From: Unio delphinus
Lineage: Eukaryota; Mollusca; Bivalvia; Unionida; Unionidae
Assembly (NCBI GenBank): GCA_029339505.1
Contig: JAQISU010000115.1
Span: 9,001,001-9,065,000 of the forward strand
Direction of reading: 5' to 3'
Length of the DNA: 64,000 nt
Below, one piece after another: positions 58,512 to 64,000 of this stretch; the stretch's first letter is position 1, and each line of letters begins with the position of its first letter. The notes beneath the pieces were generated by a model. That model was not told the DNA's origin. It searched no databases and saw only the letters and a program-made list of their open reading frames with translations. The translations under genes were made by a program, and so were the position numbers.

Positions 58512-60179
58512 ATGCCTCGAAAGTGTGTTAATACAGCGGACAATGTTTGCTATATTTGTGGGGAAGTGACATTTGCCAACCAGAAGAAAAGTATCAATTC
58601 TCAAGTGAAGAAGGCATATCATCTTTACTTCGGATGTAAGGTTGGTGACCAAGACAAGCCTTGGGCTCCGCATATATGCTGTGCTACATGTACAACACAG
58701 CTTTCACAGTGGTTGAATTGCAAAAGGTCATCAATGCCGTTTGCAGTCCCAATGGTGTGGAGAGAGCCAAGCAACCACCTAAATGACTGTTACTTCTGCT
58801 TGGTTCCTCCTCTTTCCGGCGGAATAACGAAGCGAAAGAAGTCGAGAATAGTCTACCCAAACATTCCGTCTGCATTGAGACCAGTTCCACATGGTGAGGG
58901 ACTTCCTATTCCAGAACCTCCAGCAGAATATTCTCTTGATTCATCTGACGAAGACAAAGGTGAGTCGACCTGTTCTTCTCTTGGTCCATCAGCATGCAGT
59001 GATCCAGATTTTCACTGTGGTGCATCATCAACCCCACACAGAATAACACAGGAAGAATTAAACGACCTGATTCGTGATTTGGACTTATCAAAGAACAAGG
59101 CAGAATTGCTAGGATCAAGACTCCAACAATGGAATCTTCTAGAAGAAGATGTCACAATTACTGCATATCGAAAGCGCCACCAGCAATTGGAGCCTTTCTT
59201 CAGAAAGGAAAGTAATCTGATATTCTGTTCCGATATTGAGGGCCTCATGAATGCTTTAAAAATCACTCATGACCCACAAGAATGGAGACTATTTGTGGAC
59301 TCTTCGAAACTGAGTCTCAAGGCTGTGCTTTTGCACAATGGAAACATTCTTCCATCTATTCCAGTAGCGTATGCTGTCCACATGAAAGAGACATACGATA
59401 ACTTAAGGCAGCTACTGAATTCCATTGAGTATCACAAGTACAGCTGGCACCTCTGTGGTGATTTGAAGGCAGTTGCCCTTTTAATGGGACTGCAGCAAGC
59501 AAGGATATACAAAATACATGTGTTCTTATGCGAGTGGGATAGCCGAGCAAGGGAAATGCACTACATGAGGAAGGAATGGACTCACAGGCAGAATGTAGCC
59601 ATTGGAGAGAAGAATATGCAACACCCAGCTCTGGTTGAGGCTCAGAAAATCTTGCTACCATCCCTTCATATCAAACTAGGTTTGATGAAGAACTTCGTGA
59701 AAGCCATTGACCTGCATGAAAAATTCCCTCGACTCAGCGAAGCAAAGATTAAAGAGGGAGTTTTTGTGGGTCCTCAGATTCAAGAGCTTTTCAAAGATGA
59801 CCGGTTCAACAACTTGCTGGAAGGTGACGCGAAACAAGCATGGAATGCTTTTCGCCTAGTTTCTACAAACTTCCTCGGAAATGTTAGGGCAGAAAACTAT
59901 AAGGAACTAGTAGAAGACATGTTGATGAAGTATAAGAAACTTGGCTGCAATATGTCTTTAAAGATTCACTTCCTTCATTCCCATTTGGATTTCTTTCCTA
60001 GCAACTGTGGTATTGTTAGTGATGAACACGGCGAACGTTTTCATCAAGATATCGCAACAATGGAACAAAGATACCAGGGAAAATGGTCCACTACAATGCT
60101 GGCTGACTACTGCTGGACACTCCTCAGAGATGCTCCCGAACAGCTGTACAAGAGACAGGCGAAGAAACCTAAGATGTAG
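58512..60179 (+). CDS. Uncharacterised 555-aa protein, candidate DDE-type transposase with N-terminal zinc finger
   Basis: Single intact frame, ATG at 58512, TAG at 60177-60179. The N-terminus is Cys-rich (CYIC at 13-16, C42, CC and C at 56-60, CYFC at 93-96), a probable zinc-binding module for DNA ends. Residues 100-175 are acidic, Ser/Pro-rich linker. The core from about 210 has conserved-looking islands: LFVDSSKLSLKAVLLHNG (D263), LCGDLKAVALLMG (D317), FLCEWDSRA (C340, W342), LLPSLHIKLGLMKNFVKAI (H386), KIHFLHSHLDFFP (H487, H491, D493) and SDEHGERFHQD (D504, E505, E508). D263, D317 and an acid in SDEHGE could form an RNase-H-like catalytic triad, with the C-x-W motif after the second Asp as in several eukaryotic transposases. 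Similar proteins, as I recall, occur scattered and unnamed in many invertebrate genomes. Lies inside a transposon with defined ends, so transposase is the best reading. Catalytic roles are inferred. Confidence 0.78.
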   Translation: MPRKCVNTADNVCYICGEVTFANQKKSINSQVKKAYHLYFGCKVGDQDKPWAPHICCATCTTQLSQWLNCKRSSMPFAVPMVWREPSNHLNDCYFCLVPPLSGGITKRKKSRIVYPNIPSALRPVPHGEGLPIPEPPAEYSLDSSDEDKGESTCSSLGPSACSDPDFHCGASSTPHRITQEELNDLIRDLDLSKNKAELLGSRLQQWNLLEEDVTITAYRKRHQQLEPFFRKESNLIFCSDIEGLMNALKITHDPQEWRLFVDSSKLSLKAVLLHNGNILPSIPVAYAVHMKETYDNLRQLLNSIEYHKYSWHLCGDLKAVALLMGLQQARIYKIHVFLCEWDSRAREMHYMRKEWTHRQNVAIGEKNMQHPALVEAQKILLPSLHIKLGLMKNFVKAIDLHEKFPRLSEAKIKEGVFVGPQIQELFKDDRFNNLLEGDAKQAWNAFRLVSTNFLGNVRAENYKELVEDMLMKYKKLGCNMSLKIHFLHSHLDFFPSNCGIVSDEHGERFHQDIATMEQRYQGKWSTTMLADYCWTLLRDAPEQLYKRQAKKPKM

Positions 60180-61344
60180 TCAATGACTTGATTTTTTATA
60201 GGTAGGCTATTACAGTTGACCTTTTACTATTGAAATGCATTTCGTTATGTAAACATTAATTTCTTGCAGATTACAAAAAAACTAGAGCCAATTTTGCAAT
60301 TTGACTGTCATATTCGTGTTCAGCACATAAAAATTGATAAGAATTGACTAATTTTATTTCAGTAACATGACTTTTGTAAAAATTTGTTGTCCAGTGGAAT
60401 CAGCTCACAACATTATCTGATTAACTAAATAGGTATTCCTTTCATGTTAAGTATAACACATCTGATTCAAAAACTTAAATCGTTGCTAAACAAATATGCA
60501 TGCTATAAAATTTTCCTTCGGTACTGGAATATACTTGCTCAGGTCAATCTGCCTTGATATGACTTTACCCAATGGTAAATTAATGGACATTTCAAGTGCG
60601 CTTTTCATCCATTTATTTTGTAAATATCAGCGTAACTTTACAATATGTATATGACCGACCAGTCTTACCTAATTAAGTAGGTAATACCCTATATCCTAAT
60701 CAACAACTAAACAAGAGAATATTGAACAAATGTATCAATATTTTGGATAAAGCCATCCCAATCAATCAGGAGAATTTTGGTCAAGATTCACGGTACACTA
60801 GCATCAACAAATAATAGTAGGAAACATTCCCCTCTACTCATGGATGTCACAATAGCAGCTTGAAGGAGTTAATAATGTTGAGTTGTATGATAATAATCAG
60901 CAGATATCAATGTCAGGTGCACCACAACCGGCTAACGCTCAGTGTGAAAGTATACATTCCTATATAACCGGAAAGATAGATTACATTCCAACACCTTTCG
61001 CCAAACTATGAAATAATCTGTGGCACATTCTACCTTTAAATTGCACTGTGATCCAATCAGACCGAATAATTCAAATATAAAAAAGTTTTAATTTCGTTGA
61101 TTGGCTTCTAATCTAATCAATCACTACCTCATCAATATGTGTTACTTTGTTGGGGTCAATTCCTTCTAATATTGTGTGAGCAATCAGCCACACTGTTTGC
61201 TCTATTAGATAGGCATAATATGTCACTACTATTTACAATGTACGATCTAACTTTCTTCTAATCCTCAGTTTATTTTTATTTTATCTACAATGATGGGTAA
61301 GGAGTGAAGATATTTTTGGGGAAAATATAAACGAGGAAATACAT

Positions 61345-61657
61345 TTTGATACCAGTCTCATAACATCCATTGAAAACGCAGATAATATAGTATTTGCATA
61401 CACACAACATATATTATGAAAATCAGTATATGTTTCGAGTACAGCAATCACTCCAAGCGATTGTGACATGGAATAGGATTCTCTCTAATGACACGCTGCA
61501 ACGTTATGGCACATTCACTGCCCCACTCCACACTTTTCTGCATGTCACTGCTTGTGTTAACACGTAGATACTTTTGTTCTCGATCATATGAATCGTTATT
61601 TTTGTATGATATGTACATTCCATTTGAACAAAAAATACGCACTAACCTCTCATATCG

Positions 61658-61713
<56 letters not shown>

Positions 61714-62875
61714 GAAAAATCCGATTTGACTAATATATGGACTTAAATCAACAAGCCATTCAGTGGTATTATCCCCTTGTACACAATTATTAATTTATTA
61801 AGAAAGTGCAGCATTGCGAATTACCGGTATGTCTCAATGTATGAAATTTCGATTGAATTCCAGTCTTGTTGCAAATGTTTCAAAAATGAATGTGCTGATA
61901 TGCTCGTAGTCTCAAATATGCTTACGTTCTGATGGTCTTTATTCTGGGGATGTGTTTACAGTCTTCGATTTATCAAAATAATATACTCAAATATAGTTTT
62001 GTCTGAATTCCAGTGCAATTAGACTTCTGGTTCGTTTGGATGTTAAGTCAAGGACGAGTAATCCTGAGATAAACATGAGAGTAAACATAACTACAAGAAC
62101 TATGTCTCCATCCTCATTTTTTGAAAAGTAATTGTGCATGTAAACCACGTTGCATAAAGATCTAAGACGCAATAATAGGGCTTGCATGATTCACCGTCTT
62201 CTTTATGAAACATTAAAGTATTCAACAAATTTTCGAATTTGCAAGTGATCAACGTAATATCACTGAGGCGGAATTAACTAAACATGTGTACTACTAATAA
62301 TGATCTGATTATTTAGTCGACATTTATATGGGTCAGTTTTCCGATGCATTTTTTGTGACAAGATCAGGTACAAATTACATGTATTCATAACAGACAATCA
62401 TTAACAAGAAGCCAACAAACAATACAAGATAGTACACAGAACACCTAGATATGTTATTTTATTACAAAATAGCTTTGAATGAAATTAAAATGCTGAGGAT
62501 TTTATTTGATAGCTCGATATTATGTTTGAGGTACATGTCATTGTGGAAACAGAACAGATAATCATGTTTCCTTATTGTTCCGTCAGCAAACATCTTTAAA
62601 AATCTCTAAACTCGTATCGATGCCAATATTACTGAAGAGCAGCTTAGAGGCTTTATTCTTGATCACTGTAAACAAATGCAACAGCACTGATAGCCACAAA
62701 AAGATGTGTATAAAACTGCACTGTATTTCAATAGAGTCAAAAGGTGCCATACTTGTTTTGGCTTCCAATAGTCTTATTATGCTCATTTTGCTAATTACGC
62801 TAATTATGTACATACATCGTTATTGGATTTGGAATTAAAATGTTGCGTACGAAAACAGAAGTTATAAAAAAATGA
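61345..62875. other. No gene; (GA)n microsatellite at 61660-61711
   Basis: Open frames of 60-87 codons lack domain support. The frame 62575-62838 has a hydrophobic C-terminus but no other evidence of being a gene. Confidence 0.45.
61660..61711. repeat. (GA)n microsatellite
   Basis: About 25 GA units. Confidence 0.96.
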
Positions 62876-62879
62876 TATA

Positions 62880-64000
62880 TAAGTAAAATGTCTAAAATTA
62901 GAATACAAAATATAATTGGAGTTAAGGTCGAGCTTCAAGAAAAGGATAACAAAGGACAAAAGCAAATGTTGTTACTAGACAAGCAAATGCAAATACAGTT
63001 AGATAGGGAAGAAAAACAAATGCAGATGCAGACTAAGAAATAAAATCAAATGCAGTTAGATAAGGAAAAAACAACTAAAGACAGATGCAGTTAAAAGAAA
63101 CACAAATGCGGGTGCAAAGTGAGAGGGAAGAGATGGAATATCAATGTAGATGGAAGGAAATAGAATAGGCTAATGAAAAGCACATTTATACGGCAAATCC
63201 AAATTCAAGTTTGATCTCGCATTGAACATTAGGTTGGTGCCTCATTTTATAGAAAGAGAAGTAGTTACATATTGTACCCGTTTTTAAAACGTTGCTGAAA
63301 AAAGGAAATAACCAAGGGATCATTTGACTCAATTATTACAATGTGTATTCATGGTAAGGCTAGTGGTGAATATGATGCGAATAAGTGGTTATGGTTTAGT
63401 CCCTCAAGCTTATCGGCTACAATACAGAAACGTTTAAAAAGAAGCTGGAGAAACTCATGTCGAATTTTCTAGATATAAAAGAGCAGTTATTTGATAGATG
63501 GTGGTTAGCCAAATAGTTGAAATCAATAATAAAAGTCTCAAAATAGCTGGTATTAATTGATGAGTTTATGAACTGTGTCAATAGTCAACATTAGGACTTA
63601 TATTTACGAGCATAAAATAGAAAAGTTGGAAATTGCTGCTCGTGCGGCTGTTTGGTATTCTTGAACTCATACAGTTCTTTTTTCTAAATAAGACTTTCAG
63701 TAAACAATAAAACAAAGTATTACCGCCTAATTAAATCATTTCTAAAACTCAAACTGGCACAACGTCATAAATTCAAACTTCAGCGATCATAAATAACTAA
63801 TAAATAAGACGTTAGTTCTGATTGCCACAAATTGCACAATTAGCGTTAGAATCAAGAAAGACCTGTTATAATTGCTCTTATTTCTAAGAGGTGGAGGTCA
63901 TGTTCATGTATTGTAAGCAATAAATGTGTTTGGCTTTCATTATGAGCAATTAAGAACCACTCATATCAAAGGTTTCTGTATCACTTTTGGGTAATTCGGC
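62880..64000 (+). pseudogene. Ty3/gypsy-type Gag relic, continues past the window edge
   Basis: A frame from ATG 62889 has a Gln/Met/Lys-rich coiled region (QMQIQLDREEKQMQMQ), interrupted by stop near 63042. Later pieces in shifting frames match the SCAN-like Gag fold of invertebrate gypsy elements: VPHFIEREV, a KRKxPRDHLTQLLQC segment, YGLVPQAYRLQYRN, ETHVEFSRYKRAV, LIDEFMNCVNS, HKIEKLEIAARAA, and near 63865-63920 a decayed zinc knuckle (CYNCSYF..GGHV). At least eight stops or frame changes. Protease, RT and LTRs would lie to the right, outside the window. Confidence 0.62.

Larger units (their letters stand above)
58018..60396 (+). mobile_element. Complete DNA transposon carrying one uncharacterised 555-codon gene
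   Basis: Comparison with copy A (49651-49680) shows an exact insertion of 2379 bp at CAATAGGAA/TCAGCTCAC. The target trinucleotide GAA is repeated at 58015-58017 and 60397-60399. Termini: CACAGGTCAACA at the left and CACTGGACAACA (reverse complement of the right end), 10 of 12 identical. The CAC...GTG ends with a 3-bp duplication resemble the CACTA/CMC group, but the encoded protein is not one I can place in a named transposase family. One uninterrupted gene, own TATA promoter, no introns. Confidence 0.87.
56903..61345. repeat. Older duplication, copy B (interrupted by the 2379-bp element)
   Basis: Left arm 56903-58017 and right arm 60397-61345 align without gap across the insertion point to copy A. 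Confidence 0.9.

Noticed and set aside
59356..59661. 101-codon minus-strand frame in the transposon
   Set aside because: Antisense shadow of the intact 555-codon gene.

Overview
This is AT-rich eukaryotic (animal) DNA. Introns with GT/AG borders, LINEs, a tRNA-derived SINE, a Ty3/gypsy-type gag relic, cut-and-paste DNA transposons, a Maverick/Polinton-like relic and very abundant microsatellites all point to a repeat-rich invertebrate genome. Repeat style and gene content fit a mollusc best, but the species cannot be fixed from the sequence alone.

Host gene. The left 25 kb is dominated by one minus-strand gene, of which I can place four exons: 25458-25367 (start codon, MGSTPS-type myristoylation signal), 18874-17888 (two tandem Neuralized/NHR domains), 10428-10246 and 6191-5955 (RRM-like repeats of the PARP14/DTX3L kind). 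All internal exons are phase 1-1. The gene probably continues past the left edge. Its introns are full of mobile DNA: a LINE at 7.2-9.5 kb, LINE 3' ends at 4.4-5.0 kb (downstream of the last exon seen) and 19.5-20.1 kb, minisatellites, and at 11.9-15.05 kb a decayed Maverick/Polinton-like element with helicase-HNH, integrase, phospholipase-A2-like and packaging-ATPase remnants.

Middle. From 25.8 to 46.6 kb lies a tandem segmental duplication of about 10 kb (25806-35720 and 36922-46625). The units differ by datable events: a 5'-truncated LINE with 12-bp target duplication in unit 1 (empty site kept in unit 2); an intact 776-bp Mutator-like non-autonomous element in unit 2 (truncated in unit 1); a local 470-bp duplication in unit 1; and a SINE plus microsatellite in unit 2. 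No convincing host gene was found there.

Right. A second, older duplication pairs 48508-50640 with 56903-61345. The second copy is interrupted by a 2379-bp element (58018-60396) with 3-bp target duplication, 12-bp inverted termini, a TATA-box promoter and one intact 555-codon gene. The paralogous copy gives the empty site, so this is direct evidence that the uncharacterised 555-aa protein belongs to a DNA transposon. A CR1/L2-type LINE lies on the minus strand at 53.4-55.7 kb, and a gag relic fills the right edge from 62.88 kb.
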